A stretch of 13,098 nucleotides of DNA from an uncultured Desulfomonile sp. (GTDB taxonomy: Bacteria; Desulfobacterota; Desulfomonilia; Desulfomonilales; Desulfomonilaceae), in assembly GCA_903920415.1 (NCBI GenBank), contig CAIXMD010000248.1, positions 1-13,098 of the forward strand. Reading direction: 5' to 3'. Below are positions 1 through 6,579 of the stretch, piece after piece (the first letter of the stretch is position 1; each line of letters begins with the position of its first letter). A program made the translations under genes and the position numbers. Below the pieces are notes generated by a model. It was not told where the DNA came from. It was given only the letters and a program-made list of their open reading frames with translations, and made no database searches.

Positions 1-280
1 CTTTCTTGGCAAGTTCCTTGTTGGTTATATTGCCGCCCGCCTGCATATAGAGCATAATAGCCTTCTCTCTAGCCTCCTTTTTCCTGACCAAACCAGCTTT
101 TTCTTTTGTCGCTGCTTGTTCTTTTGCCTTTATAGTTGCATCCCAATCATCTTCACGTTTCCAGCGGCCTACGGTAAGAGCATTCACATTGAGCGCCTTG
201 GCGATTTCCCTATTGGTAATCTTTTCTTTGGCGTTTACATAAATCTTTTCGGCTTGCAGACGAGCCTCTTTCTTCATCAT
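1..280 (-). CDS. Tandem helix-turn-helix protein, terminase-small-subunit-like N-terminal module (partial, 3' end outside window)
   Basis: The minus strand is open from an ATG at 280-278 to the window edge, giving 93 codons without a stop. A strong ribosome binding site (GGGAGGAG) lies just upstream. A second ATG follows directly, so the exact start may be one codon later. Residues 5-46 form a helix-turn-helix-like unit with the core ITNREIAKALNVNALTVGRW and end in an acidic patch plus Trp. This resembles the N-terminal DNA-binding module of PBSX-type phage terminase small subunits. A lysine/alanine-rich linker (about 47-67) follows. A second copy then begins exactly 64 residues later: KEAR at 4-7 and 68-71, and TN(R/K)E(I/L)AK at 22-28 and 86-92. 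It is cut by the window edge. The protein therefore has at least two such repeats. DNA binding is inferred from the fold. It could be a prophage remnant, a host regulator or a cellular repeat protein. It is divergent from the glycan operon, but no regulatory link is shown. Confidence 0.75.
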   Translation of the reverse strand, partial: MMKKEARLQAEKIYVNAKEKITNREIAKALNVNALTVGRWKREDDWDATIKAKEQAATKEKAGLVRKKEAREKAIMLYMQAGGNITNKELAKK

Positions 281-404
281 GTGCTCCTCCCGTTTTTATT
301 GCGAAAGACCTATATTTCCCAGCCTGCAATAAAACTTCTTATTTATATAGCATACATCCTACTATGACTTACATAACATGGCCGGACAACTAACGCAAAA
401 CATT

Positions 405-441
405 TTGTCTCTCTGTTTAGTCTCGTATTGCCGAGAGACAA
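405..441. repeat. 9-bp perfect inverted repeat in the divergent intergenic region
   Basis: TTGTCTCTC at 405-413 is the exact reverse complement of GAGAGACAA at 433-441, with a 19-base spacer. Beyond the arms, CAT at 401-403 and ATG at 441-443 also mirror each other with a two-base offset. Neither side is followed by a T-tract, so a simple intrinsic terminator is unlikely. The position between two divergent genes would suit an operator for a dimeric regulator. That role is inferred only. Confidence 0.5.
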
Positions 442-484
442 TGTATATCTTCAAGACAAATTTCCATAAGAGATTGAGATTATA

Positions 485-511
485 TTGACCTGAACTTTTC
501 AGGGGTGTAAT
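485..511 (+). promoter_or_regulatory. Possible promoter of the glycan operon with a dyad in its spacer
   Basis: TTGACC at 485-490 matches five of six bases of the sigma-70 -35 consensus. TGTAAT at 506-511 matches five of six bases of the -10 consensus. The spacer is 15 bases, shorter than ideal, so this is tentative. A perfect dyad, CCTGAA (489-494) and TTCAGG (498-503), fills the spacer and could be a repressor or activator site. The predicted transcript would have a leader of about 90 bases. Confidence 0.3.
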
Positions 512-606
512 GGTAATGAGATTGGCAGAGATGTGTGCCTCGGCATTCGCCTGTTGGAGCCTAACACATTGGTTTTGCCGGTTTATCCATACTTGGAGGA
601 GAAGAA

Positions 607-1719
607 ATGATCCACGTTTGTGAACCCGTACTGGACGGCCTTGAGAAAAAATACGTCATGGATTGCGTGGAAACGAATTGGATATCCTCTGCGGGAAAGT
701 ATATCCACCTTTTCGAGGAGAAATTCAGCCAATATTGCGGCGTTGCTTACGGAGTGGCATGCAGCAGCGGGACATCGGCGATCCATTTGGCGCTGGTTGC
801 TTTGGGAATCGGGCCGGGAGATGAAGTACTGATTCCTGATTTCACTCTGATCGTCTCTGCGAATGCTGTTATTCTATCGGGCGCGAGACCTGTCCTGGTG
901 GACGTGGACTGCGAAACCTGGTGCATTGATGCCGACCAGATCGAAGAAAAGATAACTCCCAGAACCAAGGCCATAATGGCTGTTCACATGTACGGCCATC
1001 CATGCGACATGGAAGCCATTTGCGAAATCGCCCGCCGCCATAACCTGTACGTTCTGGAGGACTGTGCCGAAGCCCATGGAGCAGAAGTGAATGGAATAAA
1101 GGTTGGTAGCTTGTCGGACGCTTCTTGCTTCAGTTTTTATGGCAACAAGATTTTAACTACCGGGGAAGGTGGCATGGTTCTGTGCCAAGATGAGACATTG
1201 GCTCAACGTCTCCGTTTGTTACGAAATCAAGGGTTTCAGGAGCCCAGGTTCGTGCATGAAGTTATGGGTTTTAATTATAGGATGACGAATATTCAGGCCG
1301 CCATGGGACTGGCTCAGACGGAGATGGTAGTGGGAAAGGTTGAGCGCAAAAGGTGGATCGGGAAGATCTACAACGAATTACTGGCGGACCAGACCGACTT
1401 TACTCTTCCGATAGAAAAACCCTGGGCCAAGAATGTTTACTGGATGTACGGCATACTTGTTAACAAAAGTTTCGGCCTTACAAAAGACGAGCTTATGTCG
1501 ACACTGACGAAGAAAGGCATTGATACTCGATCTTTTTTCTGTCCCATGTCCCTGCAACCGGTTTTCAAATCCGATGATCACCGTTTCCCGGATACTTCCG
1601 GCGCCTACCCCGTTTCTGTGGATCTCTGGAACCGGGGCCTTTACCTGCCATCCGGCCTGGGATTGACACGGTCACAACTCGAGGAAGTAGTAGAGAAACT
1701 TCTGTCTTGCAAAGCTTGA
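607..1719 (+). CDS. DegT/DnrJ/EryC1/StrS-family sugar aminotransferase, perosamine-synthase-like
   Basis: This is a PLP-dependent enzyme of 370 residues, normal for the family, which transfers an amino group from an amino acid (usually glutamate) to a keto group on a nucleotide-linked sugar. Visible hallmarks are the SSGTSAIHLAL cofactor-phosphate loop (about 53-63), EDCAEAHGA (151-159) with the Asp that contacts the PLP ring, and CFSFYGNKILTTGEGGM (174-190), in which K181 is the expected Schiff-base lysine. GFNYRMTNIQAAMGLAQ (241-257) follows. The opening with TNWISSAGKYI and the EDCAEAHG and FYGNK wording are close to GDP-perosamine synthases, so a 4-amino sugar is the best guess, but the nucleotide and sugar are not proved. 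The ATG start has a strong GGAGGAG site. It is the first gene of a five-gene plus-strand run. No nucleotide-sugar dehydratase that would make its keto-sugar substrate is present in this window. Confidence 0.93.
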   Translation: MIHVCEPVLDGLEKKYVMDCVETNWISSAGKYIHLFEEKFSQYCGVAYGVACSSGTSAIHLALVALGIGPGDEVLIPDFTLIVSANAVILSGARPVLVDVDCETWCIDADQIEEKITPRTKAIMAVHMYGHPCDMEAICEIARRHNLYVLEDCAEAHGAEVNGIKVGSLSDASCFSFYGNKILTTGEGGMVLCQDETLAQRLRLLRNQGFQEPRFVHEVMGFNYRMTNIQAAMGLAQTEMVVGKVERKRWIGKIYNELLADQTDFTLPIEKPWAKNVYWMYGILVNKSFGLTKDELMSTLTKKGIDTRSFFCPMSLQPVFKSDDHRFPDTSGAYPVSVDLWNRGLYLPSGLGLTRSQLEEVVEKLLSCKA

Positions 1720-1732
1720 AATCTTGTCAAGC
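1714..1732 (+). repeat. Small inverted repeat over the aminotransferase stop codon
   Basis: GCTTGA (1714-1719, containing the TGA stop) and TCAAGC (1727-1732) are perfect reverse complements around a 7-base loop. No T-tract follows, so it is not a standard terminator. It might slow or protect the transcript between the first and second genes, or be chance. Confidence 0.3.
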
Positions 1733-1764
1733 ATCATGATAAAGGCTCTAACAAATAAGAACGT

Positions 1765-1772
1765 GGAGGTGA
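1765..1772 (+). promoter_or_regulatory. Strong ribosome binding site fixing a TTG start
   Basis: GGAGGTGA at 1765-1772 is a near-perfect Shine-Dalgarno sequence four bases before TTG at 1777. No in-frame ATG exists until well past the first catalytic motifs, so this site supports TTG as the true start of the glycosyltransferase. Confidence 0.8.
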
Positions 1773-1776
1773 CATT

Positions 1777-2490
1777 TTGGAAGGGGATCCTCGGGTCTCT
1801 ATAGTACTTGCAACTTACAACGAGCGTGAAAACATCCTCGATACCATTCAGAGTATCTTTGAGCACGTAAAAGACCATGTAGAGGTCATAGTGGTTGATG
1901 ACGACTCCGCTGACAAGACATGGCAACTGGTTGACAGGTTGAATGATCCGCGCGTGGTGCTCATACGCAGGGTCGCCACACGCGGCCTGGCCTCTGCATT
2001 CAATAGAGGGATAATAGAATCACGCGGAGAAATAGTCGGCTGGATGGATGCCGACATGTGTATGCCGCCGTCAATGCTGCCAGCGATGATAGAGAAACTC
2101 CAGGATTATGATATAGTTGTCGGATCTCGCTACGCCCCGGGGGGTCTGGATGACCGAACTTGGCTTCGCGTCTTGTCCAGCAGACTGATCAATGGTTTGG
2201 CCGGCCTGGTGCTCGGATACGGCATTAAGGATTATGACAGCGGTTTTGTGGTACTCCGGAGGACGGTCTTTGACAAAGTGTCGATTATCCCCACCGGATA
2301 TGGCGCATATTTTATGGAATTTCTCTACACCTGCCGTAAAAAGGGGCTGACTGTTTATGAAATCCCTTACGTCTTTCGCGATCGAGCTAAAGGTGTATCC
2401 AAATCTGCGCCAAGCATAGTGAAATTTTTTAAAACAGGCATGCAATACGTTTTGCGTATATTCACAGCCCGCTTTCGAAGGATCGACTAA
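1777..2490 (+). CDS. Family 2 glycosyltransferase, dolichol-/polyprenyl-phosphate mannosyltransferase-like
   Basis: A GT-A fold glycosyltransferase of 237 residues that would move a sugar from a nucleotide donor to a lipid phosphate or glycan acceptor at the cytoplasmic face of the membrane. Residues 7-17 (VSIVLATYNER) open the nucleotide-binding half, and DDDS at 41-44 continues it. DAD at 91-93 is the metal-binding DXD, in DADMCMPP rather than the common DADLQHPP form. VVGSRYAPGG (114-123), KDYDSGFVVLRR (151-162) and the late FRDRAKGVSKS segment match DPM1-type enzymes. There is no C-terminal membrane domain, so the protein is probably peripheral. It starts with TTG behind a strong Shine-Dalgarno sequence. 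Its TAA stop overlaps the next gene's ATG by one base, which indicates translational coupling with the cupin gene. Donor and acceptor are unknown. Confidence 0.9.
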   Translation: MEGDPRVSIVLATYNERENILDTIQSIFEHVKDHVEVIVVDDDSADKTWQLVDRLNDPRVVLIRRVATRGLASAFNRGIIESRGEIVGWMDADMCMPPSMLPAMIEKLQDYDIVVGSRYAPGGLDDRTWLRVLSSRLINGLAGLVLGYGIKDYDSGFVVLRRTVFDKVSIIPTGYGAYFMEFLYTCRKKGLTVYEIPYVFRDRAKGVSKSAPSIVKFFKTGMQYVLRIFTARFRRID

Positions 2491-2858
2491 TGTCTCACGA
2501 AATTTTGCCACCTACCTTTGAGAGAAATGACGAAAGAGGTTTGTTTCAGGAAGTTTTGAACAGCGGTAAGTGGGAAGCGCTTATCTGCGGCCGCATGAAG
2601 CCTCAAACCATCATCGGTAACCACTATCACAACAAGACGGTTGTATTTATTTATCTTACGGAAGGATCCGCCAGGATCAAGACAGTTCACGTGGAAACAG
2701 ATGACCGCGAAGAGTTCCTCTTGAAAAGCGGGCAAGGGGTTGTCCTGCGAACGCAAGAGGCTCATGCTATCCGGTTCGTCGAAGAGTCCGCTTTCGTCAT
2801 GCTCAAATCGATCCCGTACGATCCCGCCGACCCCGACACATTCCATTTTATCGTATAG
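2490..2858 (+). CDS. Stand-alone cupin protein resembling the C-terminal domain of CapF-type sugar enzymes
   Basis: A 122-residue protein forming a single small beta-barrel domain. Residues 11-21 (ERNDERGLFQE) look like the DERGSF opening of WxcM/FdtA and CapF C-terminal cupins. GNHYH (43-47) supplies two expected metal-site histidines, and a later histidine sits at 92 in QEAHAIRF. The ending DPADPDTFHFIV matches the typical end of the CapF/WbjC C-terminal domain (Polysacc_synt_C type). In CapF that domain epimerises a keto-sugar, and in FdtA-like proteins a cupin isomerises one, so sugar isomerisation or epimerisation is a fair inference. The spot four to five residues after H47, usually a metal-binding Glu, holds valines here (51-52), so activity or metal use may differ. 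Its ATG overlaps the preceding stop (TAATG), which places it in the operon. Confidence 0.75.
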   Translation: MSHEILPPTFERNDERGLFQEVLNSGKWEALICGRMKPQTIIGNHYHNKTVVFIYLTEGSARIKTVHVETDDREEFLLKSGQGVVLRTQEAHAIRFVEESAFVMLKSIPYDPADPDTFHFIV

Positions 2859-2869
2859 GACCAGTATCA

Positions 2870-3622
2870 GTGGAGCCTCGCGAATATAACACTATGTTCG
2901 AATTTGAGACATCGTACTGGTGGTATAGAGGGCTCCACCTTATATTGATCGACACACTAAAGGCGCTTGAATTGCAAAAAAGCGCTCGAGTTCTTGATGC
3001 CGGATGCGGAACCGGACAGAACCTTTTCAATGTGTGCCACCTCATTACAGCTCAAGCATACGGTTTTGATGTCTCTCCCGAAGCAGCCTCTTTCTGGTCC
3101 CGGAGAGGACTTAGCAAAGTTTGCCAGGCATCGATCAATGATATTCCTTTTCCTGCGGATACCTTTGATGCTGTCATGTCAGTAGACGTCTTCGAGTGCG
3201 ATTCGGTCGCCGAAGACAGGGCCATAATAGAGTTGCTACGGATTTTGAGACCTTCCGGATACTTGATTCTCGTCGTCCCTGCTTATGGCTGGCTTTTGTC
3301 CGAAGAGCACCACAAGGCGGTACAAGCTTCTCGGCGTTACTCGAGAACCAGGGTGGAGTCTCTATTAAGAAAAGAAAATGTAAATCTGATTCGGATTACT
3401 CATCTCTTCGCTTCGCTCCTGCCGGTAGTGGCCGCGTATAGAATTGCACTCCCGTATTTGCGGAGCGAGTCCGATGTTGTCCCTCGATCTGAGCTGCGCC
3501 CATTGCATCCGTTTATTAATACTATGCTGTTTAAATTGGTGAATCTTGAGCGGCGCATTCTGAAAGGAAGGAATTTCCCTTTTGGCAGTTCAATACTGGC
3601 TATCGCCAAGAAGGTGGTTTAG
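2870..3622 (+). CDS. Class I SAM-dependent methyltransferase (first of two)
   Basis: A 250-residue soluble methyltransferase. Motif I is VLDAGCGTGQNL (41-52), an acidic residue follows in YGFDVSP, and FPADTFDAVMSVDVFE and the later LRPSGYLILVVPAY are the expected post-I and motif III regions. The N-terminus, with MEPREYNTMFEFE and WWY at 17-19, is typical of a subfamily often found beside DPM1-like glycosyltransferases and carrying a WWY signature before the Rossmann core. The GTG at 2870 is chosen because it retains this conserved N-terminus and has an AGGA about nine bases upstream. An ATG at 2894 would remove part of it. It lies 11 bases after the cupin gene. The substrate is unknown; a sugar or lipid-linked sugar is inferred from neighbours. 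Confidence 0.87.
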   Translation: MEPREYNTMFEFETSYWWYRGLHLILIDTLKALELQKSARVLDAGCGTGQNLFNVCHLITAQAYGFDVSPEAASFWSRRGLSKVCQASINDIPFPADTFDAVMSVDVFECDSVAEDRAIIELLRILRPSGYLILVVPAYGWLLSEEHHKAVQASRRYSRTRVESLLRKENVNLIRITHLFASLLPVVAAYRIALPYLRSESDVVPRSELRPLHPFINTMLFKLVNLERRILKGRNFPFGSSILAIAKKVV

Positions 3623-3624
3623 TA

Positions 3625-4236
3625 GTGAGTTCAAAGGCTTGGCAACTAGGATCACCAGGTACCCTGGTCTACGGGTTATACGACGGATTGCGTAAACGGC
3701 TTAATCGGAAGCTCGTCGCATATATTCTCTCCGTTGGGACGAGCCGCGAAAACTGCATAATACTCGAAGCCGGATCAGGTCCTGCCTTTGCTTCTTCAAT
3801 TATTGCATTGGATCCCTGTGTTGGACTCAGCATTGCAGTGGACATAGATCTGGAGGCGTTGCAGGAGGCTCGACGACGCGACCCTTCCCTGGCCCTTGTA
3901 GTTGCTGATCTGATGAAACTTCCCTTTAGAGACGAAAACCTTGATCTCGCTTGGAACAGCAGCACTATAGAACACCTGGGAAATCCCGGGGCTGCGCTGG
4001 CGGAAATGGAAAGGGTCACTCGTCCGGGAGGTAAAGTTTTTGTGGGAGTACCGAATCTCTACGGCCCTCTGGGCTGTCAGCGCTGGTTCAAGAATACGTC
4101 CGCAGGAGTCTGGATCGGAGAGACTTTCGACTGTAATCAGTTAAGTGAAATGATGGGCTGTGCTGGACTGCGGCCAGAGGCTTCGATCTTCTACTTCTTT
4201 CGTTTTTTCGTCGGAGTCTTGGCCAAAAAACATTAA
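3625..4236 (+). CDS. Class I SAM-dependent methyltransferase (second of two)
   Basis: A 203-residue methyltransferase, distinct in sequence from its upstream neighbour. Motif I reads ILEAGSGPA (46-54), followed by AVDID carrying the ribose-binding acid, then LVVADLMKLPFRDENLDLAW, STIEHLGNP and RVTRPGGKVFVGVPN, all in the standard order of Methyltransf_11-like folds. GTG at 3625 lies two bases after the previous TAG stop, with an AAGGTGG ribosome-binding-like stretch inside the end of the preceding gene, so translation is probably coupled. The protein is rather short after the core, ending in an aromatic FYFFRFF segment and a basic tail, which could touch the membrane. It is the last plus-strand gene of the cluster. 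Substrate unknown. Confidence 0.85.
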   Translation: MSSKAWQLGSPGTLVYGLYDGLRKRLNRKLVAYILSVGTSRENCIILEAGSGPAFASSIIALDPCVGLSIAVDIDLEALQEARRRDPSLALVVADLMKLPFRDENLDLAWNSSTIEHLGNPGAALAEMERVTRPGGKVFVGVPNLYGPLGCQRWFKNTSAGVWIGETFDCNQLSEMMGCAGLRPEASIFYFFRFFVGVLAKKH

Positions 4237-4391
4237 TGAGATCGTTGCTTACCCTTGAATAGAGCGGTTTCAAAACTGCCTGGATTATCCTTCCCCCTGA
4301 ACCTATTTTCAAAGGAGTGGGGCAACGCCTATGAGGGAGATCGGCCGTTTTGGTCTTGAAACAACATCGAAACATCTTCTGCGCGTAAAGT
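4237..4391. other. Convergent gap between the glycan operon and the suhB-like gene
   Basis: These 155 bases separate two 3' ends. A possible stem (GCGGTTT / AAACTGC, 4264-4279, with a very tight loop) and a CCCC...GGGG pairing around 4295-4322 could help end transcription. Neither is followed by a clear T-tract, so no intrinsic terminator is called. Confidence 0.4.
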
Positions 4392-5198
4392 TCAAAGATT
4401 CCCACTGATCGAAGCCAACAGTTCCTCGTGTATGATGTTATTGGTTGCAACAACACTTTGAGAGTAAACATCTGTTGCAAGACCTGCCCGATCGGTTATT
4501 CGACCACCGGCCTCTTTGACCAGCAACATGCCGGCTCCCTGGTCCCACGGTTTCAGTTTTAGCTCCCAGAATCCGTCCAGCCTACCGCAGGAGACGTAAG
4601 CCAAATCGAGAGCCGCTGAACCCGCACGCCGAATGCCCTGAACTCGAGTTACCACTCGAGTGAATTCCGCCACGTTGTTCTCTGGAGAATAACCCCGGTC
4701 ATAAGGAAACCCGGTGGCAATAATACTTCGGCGAAGCTGATCAGATCGGGAAACGCGGATCAAGTTCCCATTGAGGAAGGCACCTCCATTCCTGAATGCG
4801 TAGAAACTCTCCTGTCTGAGCGGATCGTAAACTATTCCTGCAACAAGATTATTCGTGTTCATCAAAGCTATGGATATGCAAAAGTGAGGGAAGCCATGAG
4901 CAAAATTGACCGTTCCATCAAGAGGGTCTACGAGCCATAGCCAGTCTGAACCTGTGTTTTCCGTAACAGTTTCTTCGGTCAAGATGTCATGACCGGGAAA
5001 CTCTCTACGTATAGCCTCAAGAATTATTTCCTCAGAATCGCGGTCTGCATCGGTAACAATATCGATACCTTCTGCGGAGGTATCCTTGCTGTCTATGCGA
5101 AACTCCTTGTTGAAGTACGAGAGCACCACCTGTCCGGCCTTCCTGGAAATCATGTCGAGAAACGGGAGCATCTCTTTGGAATTGATCTGATGATTCAT
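4392..5198 (-). CDS. Inositol monophosphatase family protein (SuhB-like)
   Basis: A Mg2+-dependent, Li+-sensitive-type sugar phosphatase of 268 residues, the usual length. The family removes phosphate from myo-inositol-1-phosphate or related sugar and nucleotide phosphates. TEE at 74-76, DPLDGT (91-96) within WLVDPLDGTVNFAHG, and WDQGAGMLLVKEAGG (218-232) carry the metal and phosphate ligands. The frame is open upstream to a TTG at 5258 that would overlap xseA. The ATG at 5198 is preferred because the following SKEMLPFLDMISRKAGQVVL is the normal family opening and an AGAGG sits seven bases upstream. It begins 28 bases after the xseA stop, so it is probably in the same transcript. Exact substrate is unresolved, since the family also contains FBPase- and PAP-phosphatase-like members. 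The DPLDGTVNFAHG wording favours the SuhB branch. Confidence 0.92.
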   Translation of the reverse strand: MNHQINSKEMLPFLDMISRKAGQVVLSYFNKEFRIDSKDTSAEGIDIVTDADRDSEEIILEAIRREFPGHDILTEETVTENTGSDWLWLVDPLDGTVNFAHGFPHFCISIALMNTNNLVAGIVYDPLRQESFYAFRNGGAFLNGNLIRVSRSDQLRRSIIATGFPYDRGYSPENNVAEFTRVVTRVQGIRRAGSAALDLAYVSCGRLDGFWELKLKPWDQGAGMLLVKEAGGRITDRAGLATDVYSQSVVATNNIIHEELLASISGNL

Positions 5199-5226
5199 TT
5201 GAGGGCCTCTCGTACGCTCATACAAT

Positions 5227-6579
5227 TCAAGGATTATGGTCCGAGTTCTGTTTCTCAACTACACGGCAAGATAGCCGGCCCCTGAAGAGACGCACCTGCA
5301 ACTCGTCCCCCTTCTCCACGGACCCGGCATCGGTTATTACATCTCCTGAATCAGGGCGGATGGTTATTGAGTAACCCCGCGCGAGAACTGCGAGAGGACT
5401 CAGGGCATCCAGTCGTGAGGAAAGGTTTTTCGCAGAAACCTCAGCTTGCTGCATCGTACTGAGAATGATGCGCTCCAGCCTTGCGCGCAAGTTCGAGCAA
5501 TCCTCCTTATAAATAGCCGCCATTTTACGAAGATGTTCCGGCCTCAGGCGTCCTCCAGTAGTTTCAGCGTCTCGCTTCAGCACGTTTAATCTGCGTTCCA
5601 TAGCCCGGCCAAGACGAATAGTGAGGTCATCAAGGCCCATTCGTCGTTCCTGAATCTGCCGTCTGGGATCGTAGAGCCGTTTGATTGTCTCGTTGACTGT
5701 TTCAGCATATCGTCTGAGCAAAGAAAGAACGGAGTTCTTGATACGCGCATTCAGGTGACCAATGCCCGAGGCCAGTTCGTGTTGATCCGGAACAAGCACC
5801 TCGGCCGCAGCCGACGGAGTGGATGCCCTCAAATCGGCAGCGAAATCTGTGAGGGTAAAATCAGTCTCATGGCCCACCGCACTTACGATGGGCAATGGGC
5901 AGACCGCCACAGCCCTGACGACCCTTTCCTCGTTAAACGCCCAGAGATCCTCAACAGAACCGCCGCCACGACCTATGATGACGGCATCCACATCGCCTGC
6001 TTTGCAAAGCCTTTCCAGTGCCGTCACAATCTCATCCGGGGCTTTATCCCCCTGGACCGACGAAGGACTTATCAGAATGTGCATTCCAGGAAAACGGCGT
6101 CTGATAATGCGGATCATGTCGCGAACTGCCGCCCCCCTTGGCGAGGTAACCAACCCAATCCTCCTTGGAAACACTGGTAGAGGCTTCTTGCGGCTCTGAT
6201 CGAACAGCCCTTCTGCCTGGAGTCTTTTTTTCAACTGCTCAAACGCGAGCATCAGACTGCCCAACCCCATAGGCTCCATGGTGTCCAGGATCAACTGGTA
6301 TTCGCCTCTGGGACTGTAAACACTAAGTTGGCCCCATGCGATTATGTTCAGGCCGTCTTCCGGCCTAAACTTCAAGAACCTGCTCTGAGTCTTGAACATC
6401 ACACAGCGGATCTGAGATGAGTCATCTTTGAGGGTAAAGTAGTTATGCCCTGATGGCGCAGGCTTGAAGTTGGAAATCTCACCCTGTACCCAGACCGAAG
6501 GATATTCTTTCTCCAGTAACTCACGAATGCGTGCAGTCAGTTCAGAGACCGTGTAGATTTTGCGTTCTGGAAGTTCCAT
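5227..6579 (-). CDS. xseA: Exodeoxyribonuclease VII large subunit
   Basis: Catalytic large subunit of the single-strand-specific exonuclease that acts in DNA repair. The 450 residues match the family length. It has an N-terminal OB-fold (about 10-100) with WVQGEISNFKPAPSGHNYFTLKDD split across 30-53, then the nuclease core: IGLVTSPRGAAVRDM (141-155), IIGRGGGSVEDLWAFN (201-216) and GHETDFTL...RASTPSAAAE (236-260). A long basic helical region follows, then the closing ARGYSI strand. An upstream in-frame TTG at 6603 has no ribosome site. The ATG at 6579 gives the standard opening IYTVSELT near residue 8, though its own Shine-Dalgarno is also weak. The small-subunit gene xseB, often next to xseA, is not adjacent here; a suhB-like gene follows instead. 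Confidence 0.95.
   Translation of the reverse strand: MELPERKIYTVSELTARIRELLEKEYPSVWVQGEISNFKPAPSGHNYFTLKDDSSQIRCVMFKTQSRFLKFRPEDGLNIIAWGQLSVYSPRGEYQLILDTMEPMGLGSLMLAFEQLKKRLQAEGLFDQSRKKPLPVFPRRIGLVTSPRGAAVRDMIRIIRRRFPGMHILISPSSVQGDKAPDEIVTALERLCKAGDVDAVIIGRGGGSVEDLWAFNEERVVRAVAVCPLPIVSAVGHETDFTLTDFAADLRASTPSAAAEVLVPDQHELASGIGHLNARIKNSVLSLLRRYAETVNETIKRLYDPRRQIQERRMGLDDLTIRLGRAMERRLNVLKRDAETTGGRLRPEHLRKMAAIYKEDCSNLRARLERIILSTMQQAEVSAKNLSSRLDALSPLAVLARGYSITIRPDSGDVITDAGSVEKGDELQVRLFRGRLSCRVVEKQNSDHNP

Larger units (their letters stand above)
281..606. other. Divergent intergenic region, AT-rich, no gene
   Basis: This stretch separates the minus-strand HTH gene from the plus-strand glycan operon. 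It is visibly richer in A and T than the flanking genes, and I see no convincing coding frame in it. It holds two perfect inverted repeats (405-441 and 489-503), a possible plus-strand promoter, and a leader with a possible long stem: ATGTGT at 531-536 pairs with ACACAT at 564-569. The minus-strand gene has a TATAAA-like tract around 340-350 but no clear -35 box. Confidence 0.6.

Noticed and set aside
116..367. Plus-strand 83-residue hydrophobic frame at the left edge
   Set aside because: It is antisense to the HTH gene, whose ribosome site and internal repeats are clear. Hydrophobicity arises from reading the reverse of Lys/Glu-rich codons.
1733..1740. ATCATGAT palindrome after the aminotransferase stop
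   Set aside because: It is an 8-base palindrome in AT-rich spacer sequence, easily due to chance, with no related copy nearby.
4264..4322. Bidirectional intrinsic terminator between the convergent genes
   Set aside because: The possible stems have a two-base loop or large internal loops, and no T-tract follows on either strand.
5199..5258. TTG-initiated 20-residue extension of the suhB-like protein
   Set aside because: The Arg/Thr-rich extension does not match the family and overlaps xseA. The ATG at 5198 gives the usual length and opening.
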